NCBI GenBank assembly: GCA_018857735.1
Contig: JABMCL010001684.1
Coordinates: 105,001 to 169,000, forward strand
Source: Alviniconcha marisindica
Lineage: Eukaryota; Mollusca; Gastropoda; Provannidae
Direction of reading: 5' to 3'
Length of the DNA: 64,000 nucleotides
Shown in pieces: positions 22,401 to 34,351 of this stretch (the first letter of the stretch is position 1; every line of letters begins with the position of its first letter). Below the pieces are notes generated by a model, which saw nothing but the letters and a program-made list of their open reading frames with translations, was not told the DNA's origin and did not search any database. The position numbers and the translations under genes were made by a program.

Positions 22401-23485
22401 ATGGCTTCAAAGCACAAATCCATTAAAAGAGGACGGGATGAAGGCACGGATACGGACTCGGATAACGAAATGTTCAACAACAATGAGAAAAACTGGCCTA
22501 GATTTCTTCTAGTCGAATCGACAAATGAATATCTTCCTTTGCAGAAGTTTTCTCCTTTTGCAATTCAAAAGGGTTTTCAGGCTATTGCCGGAACCCTGAA
22601 GAGCATCAAGAGGCTGAGAGACGGTTCCTTCTTGGTGGAATGCGGTAAGAGGGCCCAGGCCCAAAACCTGCTCCAGACGAACCGCTTTGTCGACAGACCA
22701 GTCAGGCTCCTCAGTTCACAAGACCATGAACTCCTCTCGGGGAGTAATCGGGTGTCGGGACCTCGCTGACATGTCGGGATGAACTGAAGGATCAGGACGT
22801 GGTTGGGGTTAACCGAGTGACGCTGAAGAAGGAAGGGAAGGTGATCCCCACCAACACTCTCTTCTTGACGTTCGGTTCTCCAGAACTCCCGAAAGAGATC
22901 ACGGTCGGCTATCTAAAGGTGAAGGCGACGAAATGAAAAGTGTCGAGTGTCAGACGTCGCCAACAAGGGTTTTTTCGGAGCATCAGCTCAAAACAGTTCT
23001 GTCTTCAGTACGTTCCTCTGGCGGGCCGGCCTGCCCGTATCTGTATCGGCCGGCACTCGGGCTTCCTCCGGGAGGTCGAGGCCGGCATCGGCCGACGCCC
23101 TGGTTCTGTACGATCCCGCGAAGAGTTCAGAGACAGTTACGGGTTCCGCCGATCCCTCCAAAACGGCCTCTAAAAGGGTTTGGCGGGGTTCCCTCCAAAA
23201 CCGGCCCTAAGGGCTCAGCAGGTCCGTTAAAAATCGCATCCTCGAAAGATGATTCATCTTCATCGAGAAGCTCGCATACTGCGGTGAGGGTGGGGAGGGA
23301 CCGGGTGCACATGCATGGTCGAGGGGTTTGTACAGCCCAGGCGCTCCGCTCCTTCCGGCGGGACCCAGGCTCCACCCAAGCCTGCAGATTCAGACAGGCT
23401 GAAGAAGGCGGAGCGGAATCTGGTCCTTTCCAATCAGTATTCTGCCCTGTCCGATGACGAGATGGACTCGTCATCGATCCCGCCT
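22401..23485 (+). pseudogene. ORF1 of the Nimb-like LINE, frameshifted and lacking its zinc knuckles
   Basis: ATG 22401 opens MASKHKSIKRGRDEGTDTDS, followed by NWPRFLLVES, LPLQKFSPFAIQKGFQAIAG and TLKSIKRLRDGSFLVECGKR, the RRM-like start typical of I/Nimb ORF1. A shift near 22705 moves the frame to RCRDLADMS-type and LFLTFGSPELPKEITVGYLK. The CCHC knuckle block that normally follows is missing: the sequence jumps from YLKVKATK at about 22935 to a Ser/Pro-rich tail (22947-23457) in another frame. ORF1 would bind the element's RNA. Confidence 0.7.
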
Positions 23486-23495
23486 GACGGAGGCG

Positions 23496-25542
23496 ATGGA
23501 GCACTCCATTGTCCAGTGGAACTTGCCAGGCTTCCGAGCAAATTACGAGGAGCTTGTCCTGTCTTCAAAACAATACAAGCCAGCCGTGATTGCATTGCAG
23601 GAGACCAATTCAAAATTGCCGATGTTTTCTGGTTTTAATATTTTAAACAAAAATTCCTTAAATAACAAAGCTACCGGTGTGGGGGGGGGGGGGGGGGGTA
23701 TCTTTGCTTATAGATAATTCTTATCTGTTTAGTGAAGTTCCGTTAAACACCCCTTTGCAGGCCGTGGTTGCGAGGGTGACTTTGAGCAAAGCCGTTACCG
23801 TCTGCAACATGTATATTCCACCATCAGTCGACGTAAGTTTATCAGACCTAGAACAGTTGATTCAACAGCTTCCTGCTCTTTTTGTCCTCGTTGGAGATTT
23901 TAATGCTCACTCCCCTCTTAGGGGTGATGTGAGGCAGGATTCCAGAGGTCAAATGGTAGAAAAATTGCTAGACGATTACAACCTTTGTCTTTTAAACACC
24001 GGTGAACCTACTGCTGAACACTGAAGGTTCGACAGGGCTGACTGGATGTCCTTCCGCACTCTATGTGCGTCGCGATTGTCTGGCGAGCTGGTCCTGTCGG
24101 AGGACCCAGTGGCTCGTTTTACAGATACTTTGATTGAGATTGCAAATGAAACTATTCCAAAATCTCACGTTTCTAAAAACAAAACTGTGGTTTAACGATG
24201 CTTGTAAACAAGCTATTAAAGAACGGAAGAATGCTCAACGGAAACCTTTCGAAACCCTACTGCAGTAAAACGTACTTGCGTTTAAGCAGTTGAAAGCCAA
24301 AGCCAGATATTTAATAAAAACTCAAAAGAAAACCTCCTGGCAAAGTTTTTGTTCTGCACTTACATCACCCCTCATCACAACACTATTCAACGCAATTTCA
24401 AGCCATTAAAAAGCAAAAAGAGAACACAACTGTCAAATTCACCTCAGACAACACAGAAGACCATAATCAACCCTTTTCACTTTTAGAACTGAAACAGGCA
24501 CTTCAAAAGTCAAATGACTCGGCTGTTGGACCTGATGACATTCATTATAAACTCCTCACTAACCTTCCAGAGAGTTCGTTAACCCTGCTGCTGTCTATTT
24601 TTAACTCCATTTAAGAATCCGGAATTTTTCCACCCTCTTGGAGAAAAGCAACCATAGTTGCGATACCAAAACCCGGTAAGGATTCTTCAGATCCTAACAA
24701 CTATAGACCCATCGTCTTAACCAGTTGCTTATGCAAAACGATGGACAGGATGGTGAACAAACGATTGATGTGGGATTTGGAATCCAAAGGTTTATTGGCC
24801 TCGGAGCAGTGCGGTTTTCGGAAAAACCGTAGCACTGCAGATCAGCTGGTACGATTTGACAGTTTCATTCGTAATGCTTTTGCCAAAAAAGAACACGTTC
24901 TTGCCATTTTCTTTGACCTGGAAAAAGCCTACGACACCACGTGGCAACATGGTATACTGTCCGATCTTTACGATCTTGATTTTCGACCTTCATTGGTTGG
25001 TTTCTGTCCCATTGGCTGTCCCATCGGCTGTCCGATACGTATGAGCAGGAGATGGGTGTTCCTCAGGGAAGCATCTTGTCTCCGATTTTATTTTATTTTC
25101 AGTCTTAAAATTAACAATAAAAATTATTGTCAAGTCTGTCTTGAAAGGTTTGGAAGCGTCATTATTCGTGGATGATTTTGCCCTTTGTATACGCGCAAAG
25201 TTCCTCCCACATGCACAGAGACTTATGCAACTGTGTGTAAACAGCGTTCAGGATTGGGTCTCTAAAAATGGTTTCAAATTCTCCACAAGCAAAACAGTCT
25301 GCATGCACTTCTGTAATCAACGTAAACATTTTGCAGAACCGTCTATCTTGCTGGACAAAACTCCTATCAAGGTAGTAACAGAAGCTAAATTTCTTGGTGT
25401 AATATTTGATCGAACCGTATCCTACAGCAGTCATGTAAAATATCTCAAAACAAACTGCCTCAAAGCTCTAGATATTTTAAAAGTCGTAGGCCACACCGAC
25501 TGGGGGGCCGATCAAAAAGCTCTACTGTGTCTCTATCAGTAG
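23496..25542 (+). pseudogene. ORF2 of the Nimb-like LINE (endonuclease and RT), broken
   Basis: ATG 23496 starts MEHSIVQWNLPGFRANYEEL with the endonuclease motifs VIALQET (about 23585) and, after a poly(G) frameshift at 23679-23697, NMYIPPS and LVGDFNAHSP (about 23895). Stops and shifts occur near 24024 and 24190. The RT core appears at 24741-25175 (SEQCGFRKNRSTADQL, LAIFFDLEKAYDTTW) and, after a shift near 25000-25080, at 25141-25542 with the catalytic FVDD at 25165-25176. The protein ends abruptly at 25542. Confidence 0.8.
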
Positions 25543-26450
25543 AAGCACTGATGAGTTATGTCCTGTAGTAATATTTGCAGATAATACAGAACTGGTTGGA
25601 AAAATTAGTAATGATGAAAATGCCATATACCACAAGCAGATTGAAAACTTTGTGAATTGGTGTGATAAAAATTACTTGTATCTGAATGTTTCCAAAACGA
25701 AAGAGATGTGCATTGATTTTAGGAAGAATCAAAGATGCCCCTAACCAGTCTACATTAAAGGAGAAGCAGTGGAGAGAGTAGATACATATAAGTACTTAGG
25801 TATGGTTTTTGATAGTAAATTGAACTGGAAAGAGAACATCAACTCTGTGCTGAAAAAAGTGAACTCGATAATGTATTACACGAGAAAGCTGAGATCATTT
25901 GGAGAAAATTCAGATATGCTAGTAACTTTTTATAATGCTGTAATATGTAGTAGTATTACGTTTGGTTCTGGCTGTTGGGATGGGAATATTTCTAAATTAG
26001 ATAGAGGAAGGTTGGAAAAGATTGTAAAAAAAAAAAAAAAGGTCAGCCACTGGACAGTTTTAAGACTTTACACGAAAAGAGACTGTACAGGAAACTAATG
26101 CAAATATTAAACGACCCTACACACCCAGTGAGACACTACTTCGATAGCAGACGTGGCAACAGGAGCGGAAGATTTTTACTTCCGAGAACAAATACAAACC
26201 GTTATAAAGCCTCGTTTTTACCCTCGGCTCTGTCAGTTTTTAATGAAAATTATACCAGTCATTAACTGAGTGTGAGCATGCGTCAAGACGTCTGTTGAGG
26301 ATGATAACTTTCTAAAGGAGGGTTGGGGATGTGTGAACCTAATGAGTTTTATTTGAGATTTTTTAAATATAATTATTGAGATATGTTTTTCGTTGTGCGA
26401 TCGAACGAAAGCTTTAATTTCCAACTGGGATTAATAAAGTATATTGTTAC
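25543..26450 (+). mobile_element. Rex1/Jockey-like LINE 3' end (family different from the 9405 copy)
   Basis: A 5'-truncated element. The translation begins in the RT core with VVIFADNTELVGKI (catalytic YxDD changed to FADN), followed by WCDKNYLYLNVSKTKEM, VDTYKYLGMVFDSKLNWKEN, NSIMYYTRKLRSFG, FYNAVICSSITFGSGCWDGN and, past a poly(A) frameshift at 26027-26040, HPVRHYFDSRRGNRSGRF. The coding end is near 26263. The 3' UTR ends in AATAAAGTATATTGTTACTG. The left junction at 25543 truncates the Nimb-like LINE. Confidence 0.75.
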
Positions 26451-26459
26451 TGTTATTGT

Positions 26460-26645
26460 AATCAGCAGGCAGTTGTGATACGCCATATTTCCTTGTGCTC
26501 GTATCTACAGATTCGGACAGCATCCGCATTTCACCCACCCACATTTTCCGTCTGCCGAGCTAAGGACACACTTGTGTCATTTGCTGTTGTGGAGGAGGGG
26601 TTATCTATGTTGTCGGCCACAGCTGTTCTGAAATCTTTTTAGCAT
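26460..26645 (-). mobile_element. L2-like LINE 3' UTR fragment
   Basis: The reverse complement matches 49690-49870 (CACAAGTGTGTCCTTAGCTC, GAGCACAAGGAAATATGGCG), the tail of the plus-strand L2-like copy. No coding sequence is left. Confidence 0.65.
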
Positions 26646-26649
26646 GTTT

Positions 26650-28480
26650 GTTGGCACAGCAGTGCTCTGGTCAAATTGTCCACATAATTTGTGTGTGCTG
26701 CTTCAGGTTGAAATTGTAAGAACCTGAGTAGGAAATGCTCGGACGAATACCCCAAAACTGAGGATGGCATCAACAAGTCACCTTTTTCTGGTTTTAGCAT
26801 GGGGTTTTAAGCCCATAAAAATGGGAAGAGGAGTTTCTTGTTTCTTTTGCGCCTCTGAAGTGATGACTTCTTTGGTGACTTCGTACTATGCAAGGCAATC
26901 GATTGCAAAATTAACAGCGCAGTCTTATTTTATGATAATTGACTGGCTTCTGATTGCTTTGTCACAAAAGGTCCAGTCAGTATGAAAGTGGAACCCCCCC
27001 CCCCCCCCCCCCCCCCCCAACACTTTCGAAATCAGAACAGTTGAAGCATATCAGATTCTGTATTGCGTGCAATATTCAAGGCCTCTCCAGTGTCTTTGTT
27101 AATACAAAACCACTTCTTTGCCACGTTGTGTTGAGACAAGGTCAGACCCAGCTGCTAAGATTTTCTCACGCAACCTTGAGGTGTGCACAAACTTCTGTTC
27201 GCTCCGCATCCTTCAAGTAGGAAGAATACAGCTGGCCAAAGTATGGCATGCTAAAGACTCACACATTCTGTCTGACCTGAAATCGTCAAAATGTAAGCAA
27301 CTATTGTTCAGCAAAGACAATAGCACCTACGTGTTTGTTTTCACCCTCGCATTTGTCAAGCACGGGTTTAGGTTGGCCTGAAAAATGCAGAAAGACATTT
27401 TTGTGAACATGCTTCGCTTGCGACAGGTGTTGAAGCCGCTGTGCGTGTCTGAGTATTTTCACATGCAAAGGCAAGGTAGACATGTTGTGTTCGGCAGCGC
27501 CTGGCGGACCATCAAAGAAAATAAAGAAAAACAAAGAAAAACAAAACCTAAACTACAACAAATCAGAAAACAACAACAAAACAGGTGTCTTGGATACAAA
27601 ATGAGGAACATTTAATTTTCTTGTTTTTGCCTTTGTTTTGCGCTGCGTTTCCCTTTAAAAAATGTTGTTGTTGTTTTGTTTTTGTTTTTTTAAAGAGCAC
27701 GATTTATGCCATGAAACCCTCTTGAAAGCTGCTTCAAGTCCCATTCCCTCGTCCAAGATGCTCTAAAATATAAAATTATATATATATATCGAGAGAGAGA
27801 TAGAGAGAGAGAGAGTATGATTTTGTTTCGAAAAATGTGACAAAATGACCCAAACCGCTCACCACCCTTTATTTCCCCATGGCAGTGAACCATCTATAAA
27901 AAGAACTCTGTTTCAATGAAATAACTCGTTTTGTCGCTCACACTTCAAACTAATATACTAAAAAGATGACAACATTAGCTTACATTTTCTCTAAAAATCA
28001 CCCCAGACTGATCATAGATCTAAAATTTACAAACTGCCAGTGGGATCAAAAGGTGCAATGGGCCTAGATCTAGACTGGGTCACACCCACTGAACAATGGA
28101 CCAGCAATGGTCAATGGACAAGTGATAATGCCGACCCCAAACAATGAACTGAGATGCAAACTATCGGTAACTGTGGCGAATCCTTCTGTTTCCCTATAAA
28201 GAAAAGACAAATGTATGAAAACTAGAATTAAAACAGCCTGTGATTTTGTAGCATAGAACTCGTTCTCGTGAAGGCAAAGCGTAAAGCAAAGCGTAAAGCA
28301 AAGCGCCAGTTCTGAACTTGTCGGACAGCTCCGACAAGTTCAGGACAGGCGCTTTGTTTTAATTTGTACCCCGGTACAAAAATCCTAAGTTTCGTTTTTG
28401 TAAGAATTAAGTACAGTTAGAAATGCCTGTATTCCAAATGCTTGAAAATAAATGCTATTCTTTTCATTGTCTGTGCTCAG
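26650..28480. other. Unassigned DNA
   Basis: It contains a C tract at 26992-27018, A/T-rich low complexity at 27515-27700, and (TA)n/(GA)n at 27776-27813. Open frames at 26764-26985, 26954-27220 and 27118-27381 have no motif I recognise. A structured hairpin lies at 28300-28355. Confidence 0.4.
28300..28355. repeat. Two-stem hairpin
   Basis: Inner stem GAACTTGTCGGA (28314-28325) pairs perfectly with TCCGACAAGTTC (28330-28341) across a 4-base loop. Outer stem AAAGCGCC (28300-28307) pairs with GGCGCTTT (28348-28355). Tandem AAAGCGTAAAGC units precede it, and a small palindrome TTTGTACC-CC-GGTACAAA follows at about 28363-28380. Confidence 0.85.
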
Positions 28481-28597
28481 AACAAAATAACAAGTGAAAA
28501 TATGCGCACATTGAGTGCCTTAGTCAACACGAGTCTAACGTTCTTAATACGTACTACAGATGTTGTTGATGGCATCCACTACATCAAAGGTGCAAAA
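28481..28597 (+). CDS. Candidate internal exon of an unidentified gene
   Basis: A pyrimidine-rich tract ending in GTGCTCAG precedes 28481, and AAAA-GTAAGA follows 28597, good matches to 3' and 5' splice sites. The 117 bases between are open in one frame (39 codons, phase 0 at both ends), reading NKITSENMRTLSALVNTSLT and FLIRTTDVVDGIHYIKGAK. The residues look like ordinary globular protein. I do not recognise the family. It could follow the candidate first exon at 15647-15739 (also phase 0). The open frame extends beyond both splice sites, so chance is not excluded. Confidence 0.3.
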
Positions 28598-29144
28598 GTA
28601 AGAAAGTTCATCATATCCTTAGCATTGTCAAAATATATTAAATTTACTTGTTTGTTTATGTATATGTATATATTTGTTGATTTGTGCATTCAAAAAAAAA
28701 GGGGGGGGGCTGGGGGGGGGGGGGGGGAGAGAAGAAGAAAAAAAAGGCGAACACCGGAAAGAAGAAAACTATGCAAGTATGGGTCACAGTCACAATTTCG
28801 CTAATTAATGTGTTGCCAATCTTTGATCGATTAATGTGCCCCTCACGGACGGCCTTGAAGACGTGTATGTGGCTGAAATAAATCAGTACGGTTAAAATTG
28901 TCTGTGTGCAGCAGCACAATACTTCACTCCAAGGTGCAGTTATAAGACCCTTAGGTCTCTCACTATGTAAAATAGGAGAAAACAAATCTGAAACAAGAAT
29001 GACTGCCAGCGTTATAAAACAAGAGCCAAACACATAAAGGGCTCAAAAGAATGCTTATAAATAACTCAGACACACAATCTGCAAATTTTCGGGGAAATCT
29101 TAATCGAGCCACAAAACGACACTTAAACTGTCAAAAACGATGAA

Positions 29145-29525
29145 AAATGCTTTGGAATACGGATTCATGAGAAAAAGAAGAATGGGAAGAAAAAAAAATG
29201 TTTTGGATCCGACCTTGGAAAAGGAAGAAGGCTTCCAATTCCAAACGTCCCAGGGGATGAATGGGAAAACCGGAGTACCGTGGGGAAAACCCATTGATCG
29301 GATGCAGTGCAAAGCCTATGATATTAATCTTGATGAGGGTTTTACTGCCATCAAAGCTCAAGAAAACGACAACAAAAACAACAACAACAACAACAACAAA
29401 CAAAGAGAGAGAGAGAGGGAGGGGGAGAGAGAGAGAGACGCACACATACACTCTCACACAATCGTACATGCGTATATACGTACTAATGCAGTACTATGGT
29501 AAGCTACAGTAAAGGCATCTGAAGG
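29145..29525 (-). repeat. Dispersed repeat Y, copy 1 (uninterrupted)
   Basis: Its reverse complement matches 47420-47566 plus 48881-49070, where a 1.3-kb retroposon splits the repeat. Landmarks are GGATCCGACCTTG, GGAAGAAGGCTTCCA, CCCATTGATCGGATGCA, GATGAGGGTTTTACTGCCAT, a (GA)n run, and CTACCATAGTACTGCA-like sequence on the complementary strand. No open frame is shared. Confidence 0.8.
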
Positions 29526-29532
29526 AGTGGGA

Positions 29533-29622
29533 GGGGGGAGAAAAGAAAAAAAGAAAAAAAAGAAAAGAAAAAAAGAAAAAAAGAAAAGAAAAAAAAGAAG
29601 AAGAAAAAAGAAGAAGAAAAAA
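29533..29622. repeat. Purine-rich (GAAA)n-type low complexity
   Basis: A run of AGAAAA/GAAGAA units. Confidence 0.9.
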
Positions 29623-29710
29623 GCATAATTAAAGCCACGTGGGGTTGAAATCGACACTAGCCAAGTGACAGTCGGTCACATTATATTCATTACATCACAC
29701 CGATTACACG

Positions 29711-29945
29711 TCATTGTCATGCCAACAATCTTCCAAGCACCGAACAAGCTGTAAAAACTCAACCAAAACAAAATCAGTCTTTTTCTTTAATTTTTCATCA
29801 TTTTTGACAGTTTGTCTGTTGTTTAAGTGTCGTTTTGTGGCTTGATAAAGGGGATTTCCTCGAAAGTGTGCATAGTGTGTGTTCGTGTTAAAATAAATAA
29901 GCGTTCATTTGAACCTTTTTGTGTTTGGATCTTTTTTTAACTAAA
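29711..29945 (+). repeat. Half copy of the foldback family
   Basis: It matches the right arm of the element at 12505-12985 in order: GTCATGCCAACA, GTTTAAGTGTCGTT, CTTGATAAAGGGG, AATAAATAAGCGTTC, GTTTGGAT. The left arm is absent. Confidence 0.6.
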
Positions 29946-30554
29946 CAATGAAATTCAACTAAGCAAAGGGGTTCTATTTATAACAATTTTCTGCAAACAT
30001 AATCTGACCCGACTGTCTATCGGCACCTTTAGAGTTGGCTACAGTATGTGCAATAGCAAGAGTTTCTCCCAAAACGCGAACCAACAATCCCTCAGGTCCG
30101 CTGGTTATATTGTGGCGTGATAAATGACACAGCTGATGTCACAGACTGGGCGAGTTCATTCTAAAGGAATAAAGGGCTGTATAGGTTTCATATTTCGAAC
30201 GTATTTTTGCGGGAGTAGTTTCCCCGAACAGAGAATTAAGTCAGGCGAAGTTGCCCCATGTGACCTAAGAAGAGAGGCAGAGACAGGGTGAAAGAAACAT
30301 CACCAATACGAGTCAAAATTGACAGGAATTAGTGTCGGTGCGCCAAATAATCCCATTTGGTGCTGCATTATTCGGTAGGTTAGCTAGTGTTGTTTGCCGT
30401 GGTGCACCGCCATGTTGTGTCCCGTCCGCTTGGCCGTCCTTCCGGCAGCTCCAGACACCAGCAGAGCAGCGAGGGCTTGGCACGATAACTGCTCATCTAC
30501 AACGCCACACATAATTATACATACACAGCTAGCCAAGTCTCTCTGGTGCAGCTA

Positions 30555-30740
30555 GAGCTAGTTCTTTCCCTTTGTAGGCACGCTTTCATTGTATGTGTGT
30601 GTGGGGGAGAGGGGGGGGGGGGGGGTGCGTGCGTGCGTGCTGGATCTAGTTCAGTCTTTCCCTTTGCAGGAGCGCTTTCATTTTATGTGTGTATGTGTGT
30701 GTGCGTGCGTGCGTGTGAATGTGTGTGCCGCAGATCAAAC
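30555..30740. repeat. Two-copy tandem duplication with GT/GC-rich ends
   Basis: CTAGTTC...TTTCCCTTTG(T/C)AGG(C/A)(A/G)CGCTTTCATT recurs at about 30555 and 30648. Each copy is followed by a GTGTGT run and TGCGTGCGTGCGTG. Confidence 0.7.
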
Positions 30741-30894
30741 TGGAACCCAGCAGAATTCCAGATCGTCCTAATACAAAGTAGAATCTTAATTTGCGCTAGG
30801 ATTAACAGGAATTTCACTTTCAACTGGATATTTGTCAGTATTAAATTGAACTGTGGGTTGTCTAGGGCAAACTGGAATCGTTTCTTGTAATAAT

Positions 30895-30963
30895 ATTATT
30901 TATGGCGCCCCATCTCGTAAGAGCCCTGGGCGCTTACAAAGACATAAAAATACGCTCATTTCA

Positions 30964-31040
<77 letters not shown>

Positions 31041-31048
31041 ACACAGAG

Positions 31049-31147
<99 letters not shown>

Positions 31148-31690
31148 ACCCCCAGAAGAAAGAAAACAACAGATCAGTATGCAGAAGAGAAAAGATTGGT
31201 TTTCAGTTTTGTCTTAAAAGAAGAGAGTGAAGACAAATGCCTCACACGGTGAGGAAGAGAATTCCAGACCACAGATCTGATGAATTGAAAAATCAGTTGA
31301 TCACTCTGAATTTTATCAAGGAGAACCTGAGGAGAGCCAGCAAGAGCATTACAATAACCAAGGAGAGCCGGCAAGAGGATTACAATAATCAAGCCTAGAG
31401 AGAACAAGAGAGGAAACGAGTTTCGGTGGCTTCAAAAGAAAGATACTGTCGGATTGAACAAGACTGAACTGATTCACCTGTTCATCAATGCAAGCTGGCT
31501 GTCAAAAATGGCAGCTGCATTGGAAAATGTGTAATGGGTACACATAGTGAAGAAGGAAGATCAATTCCAGGATCACAGCCTATCAGAAGAATCTCTGTTT
31601 TGTCGTTATTTAACTGTCGGAGAGAAAGACAAACAGTTCTTGCTTATTATCTGGATCACGCAGGAAATCCTACCATTTTCCTGGGATCTT
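30895..31690 (-). mobile_element. L2-like LINE 3' end (degenerate) with (CA)n in its 3' UTR
   Basis: The minus strand carries, right to left, LNNDKTEILLIGCDPGI (about 31600), LSRLDYCNPLAGSP-like sequence (about 31400), IRSVVWNSLPHRVRHLSSLS and FKTKLKTNLFSSAY (31174-31290). These are RT thumb and C-terminal blocks of an L2-group element. The stop is followed by the long (CA)n run, and the 3' end near 30895 holds GTAAGCGCCC and an ATAATATTATT tail. Stops and frame changes break it. Confidence 0.7.
30965..31144. repeat. (CA)n microsatellite in an L2-like 3' UTR
   Basis: CA run of about 180 bp with one interruption (CCACACAGAGAAAC) near 31038-31052. Confidence 0.96.
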
Positions 31691-31817
31691 AAATGTTATG
31701 ACCTACAGCTTTTCTCCTGATGCATTTCCCTCTTTTGTCCTGTACATTCTTTAACGCTACTTTTGAGGTATGTATCCTAGACTACACCCACTCTCTTGGC
31801 ACATACCAGCTTGTGAT

Positions 31818-32054
31818 TTATGATGTAGGGGAGAAAAATGTCATTGGCATGAGTGTTGTGACTTCGCTTGTGGAGAATAGGTGCGAGACAGCGGAACCAT
31901 CCCTAACTGCCATGTCAAATATGGTTGTAGGCTCTCGGTTGATCGTTCCAGATAGCAGGTCAGGATTAACATCTATAACTTTGAGGTCAGCGGAGCTTGG
32001 TTTGTTCCAAAATGCTGCCAAGTCAGTATCGTAGTCCAAAACATCCACGTTCAA
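31818..32054 (-). other. Unassigned open frame
   Basis: A minus-strand frame reading LDYDTDLAAFWNKPSSADLK and onward has balanced composition but no motif I know. The open frame continues upstream to about 32120. It may be a decayed exon or chance. No splice pair was convincing. Confidence 0.2.
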
Positions 32055-32269
32055 GAAAAATGGAGTTTCTGTTTCAATTATTTGTACAAAACAACTCAGC
32101 AGGTCATATTTCTTTCTAAGACGTCGCTGTCAGAGAGCAATGGGGAATATGGGTGATTCTCGTTTATGAAAAAAACACCTGTCCATATCTTCTTCCCTGT
32201 GCTGTTCTACAACGTAGAGTCTGGAGAAGAGGTCATGAATACGTGGGAATCGGGAGGTCCACATCAGTC

Positions 32270-34050
32270 TTCAAACTGTGGTCTTGTCCGTTTGTTTAGT
32301 TTTAAGTCTGGGCCCAGGATAGTTGAAAAGTCGTAAGCAGGTGTTGTTGTTGATATGTTTTTTGTTGTTGTTGTTTTTGTTTTTGTTTGGGGGAGGGGGG
32401 AGGGGGGGTCCTGAAAAGAGTGGGTGCAGTCTATAAGCACTGTTTGAGATAATCGTCGTACTGATTCGTATCTGAATGAAGACAGGCTAGAAAGAGGCAG
32501 AGGTTGACCATCAACTTTCAATGTACGGCCGACATGACCACTGTCAGTGGAGCATCGGATCTGTTTCAATTGGAACGTTAAAGACATTCTAAAACATGGT
32601 GTGGAGCACATGTGGACTTTCCCGAACATCTAGATAGTATCATTAGCTTTGGTAGACTTCTAGACATGTTTTGTACAGTGTTATATATCAAAATATATAA
32701 ACACAGACACGAGCATGCGCAGTTCACAACAACCCCTACAGTTTCCTTCCAAAATCTCGTCATATGAAATGCTCTGTATATGTCATGCTATATGACGCCA
32801 TAAGGTCACTTATTATAAACAGAATGTATACATTAAAATTTTCATATTTATTATCTTTGATACCAGATTTGATGGTCTTCCCTTAATTATTGCCTTTTAG
32901 TAGCCCTACACCTAAATCTGCAGTCAACAAAAGGGGTGAGTTACAAAAAAAAAACTGCAATTTTTATTAAAATATATATATCAACTTCTTGCCAGAGACG
33001 TTAAATTGGATAAACTTTCAAACACACAAAATCACCAATCTACCTGGAGGGGGAAAGGGGGGGGGGTGTCTGTGGTTACCTACCTGCATTTTTTCAAGGG
33101 CGAAATCAACAACAAGCACATTTCGGCTTCTAAAAGTGTGTCAAATTGACTGGTGTTCGTGGAGCTGAGCAAAAACGTAAAGCATAAAGGTGGCATCGGG
33201 GGAGGGGTGGGGGGTGCTTTTGTCCGCTCTGCCCCCATTTTTTCATTAAAATCCGACCGAAAGCCATCTGTGCCCTTGTGCATGATGAGCAAATAAAGTA
33301 AAAGGCGGATAACCCATAATCCAGATTTGCTAAAAACTCCATAAGTCCGGCTCTTCTTCCACGTCCGCTAGTCGTCAAAAGCTTCAGACATAGCTACTGG
33401 CTTATTATTCCTAGATCAGGAAAATCCCTTGTTTTACCAACAATGCAACGTGTCAGACGTCGAAAAATCGAAACTGATTGGACACCGCGTGACAACAGCC
33501 CAATTAAAAGTTCAATCAAAGGTCGATGTCAGTGACCCAATGACCCCTTCCCATTCGGGATTTTCCTGTCTCCTATTTGCCGTCTGTATTGATTATTATA
33601 TGTCTTGATGCGTGAATCCAAATTTTCTTGAATAATTTATGATCTTCAATGGTACGTGTCTGTCCGTACAATTGTTCTTTTTCTCCTTAGTAATAGCTTC
33701 TGTCGGTAACAGCAGCACCAGAGCCGCAATTTGTATACAGCGTATAGTCTGCAAAAGTGAGTGTACAACTTTAACGCGTTTTGGTAGGTGGGACTGCCCT
33801 ATTTGCATTTTACACATGCCGATTTGTAAGTGCAGTCACTGTTTAGAAGATAAACGCGATTAGGGAGGCTATTTGCTCTTCATATATGTATATGGGCCCT
33901 GACTATATTACTCAGGCGTCAAACTGAGTGTTGCTCACGTCTGTCCCGAGACAGACTACTATGCCCGGAGGTTTTCGCGCTGTGTTGGTGCGTGTGTGCG
34001 TGTGGATTTGTATCCGTGCCTTTGTAAAAGTTATGGGAGTGCAGAGCTAG
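32270..34050. other. Intergenic DNA without recognised features
   Basis: G-rich (32385-32408, 33048-33067, 33198-33212) and GTTT-rich patches only. No gene seen. Confidence 0.45.
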
Positions 34051-34053
34051 CTG

Positions 34054-34056
<3 letters not shown>

Positions 34057-34122
<66 letters not shown>
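34057..34122. repeat. (TC)n microsatellite
   Basis: Uninterrupted TC run upstream of the 2A-bearing LINE. Confidence 0.96.
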
Positions 34123-34126
<4 letters not shown>

Positions 34127-34351
34127 ACTACATAACGGGGTGAGCTCGAACTCACCAGCAGCAAGACGCACTGCAAATGACGCTGATCAATTTTTGTTAA
34201 TTATTCGTAATTGCGGACCTGCAAAGTTACAAATTCTGTAACGACAAAGTAACCGCCATGCCTACAGATCTGAAAAGTTTCAGGGCGATCGGTGGACGTT
34301 TTCTGGCCATTTTCATCAAATTTATGACGGCGTGCGCAAATCAAGTCTGCC

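Larger units (their letters stand above)
21950..25542 (+). mobile_element. I/Nimb-like LINE, plus-strand copy (3' end lost)
   Basis: The element has a GC-rich 5' leader (about 21990-22400), ORF1 (22401 to about 23490) and ORF2 (23496-25542). It stops at 25542 in the RT thumb (ALLCLYQ), where a Rex1-like fragment begins, so RNase H and the 3' tail are missing. Its RT matches the minus-strand Nimb-like copy at 17728-20403 (LEKAYDTTW, FVDDFALC). The left limit is approximate because no duplication was found. Confidence 0.8.
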
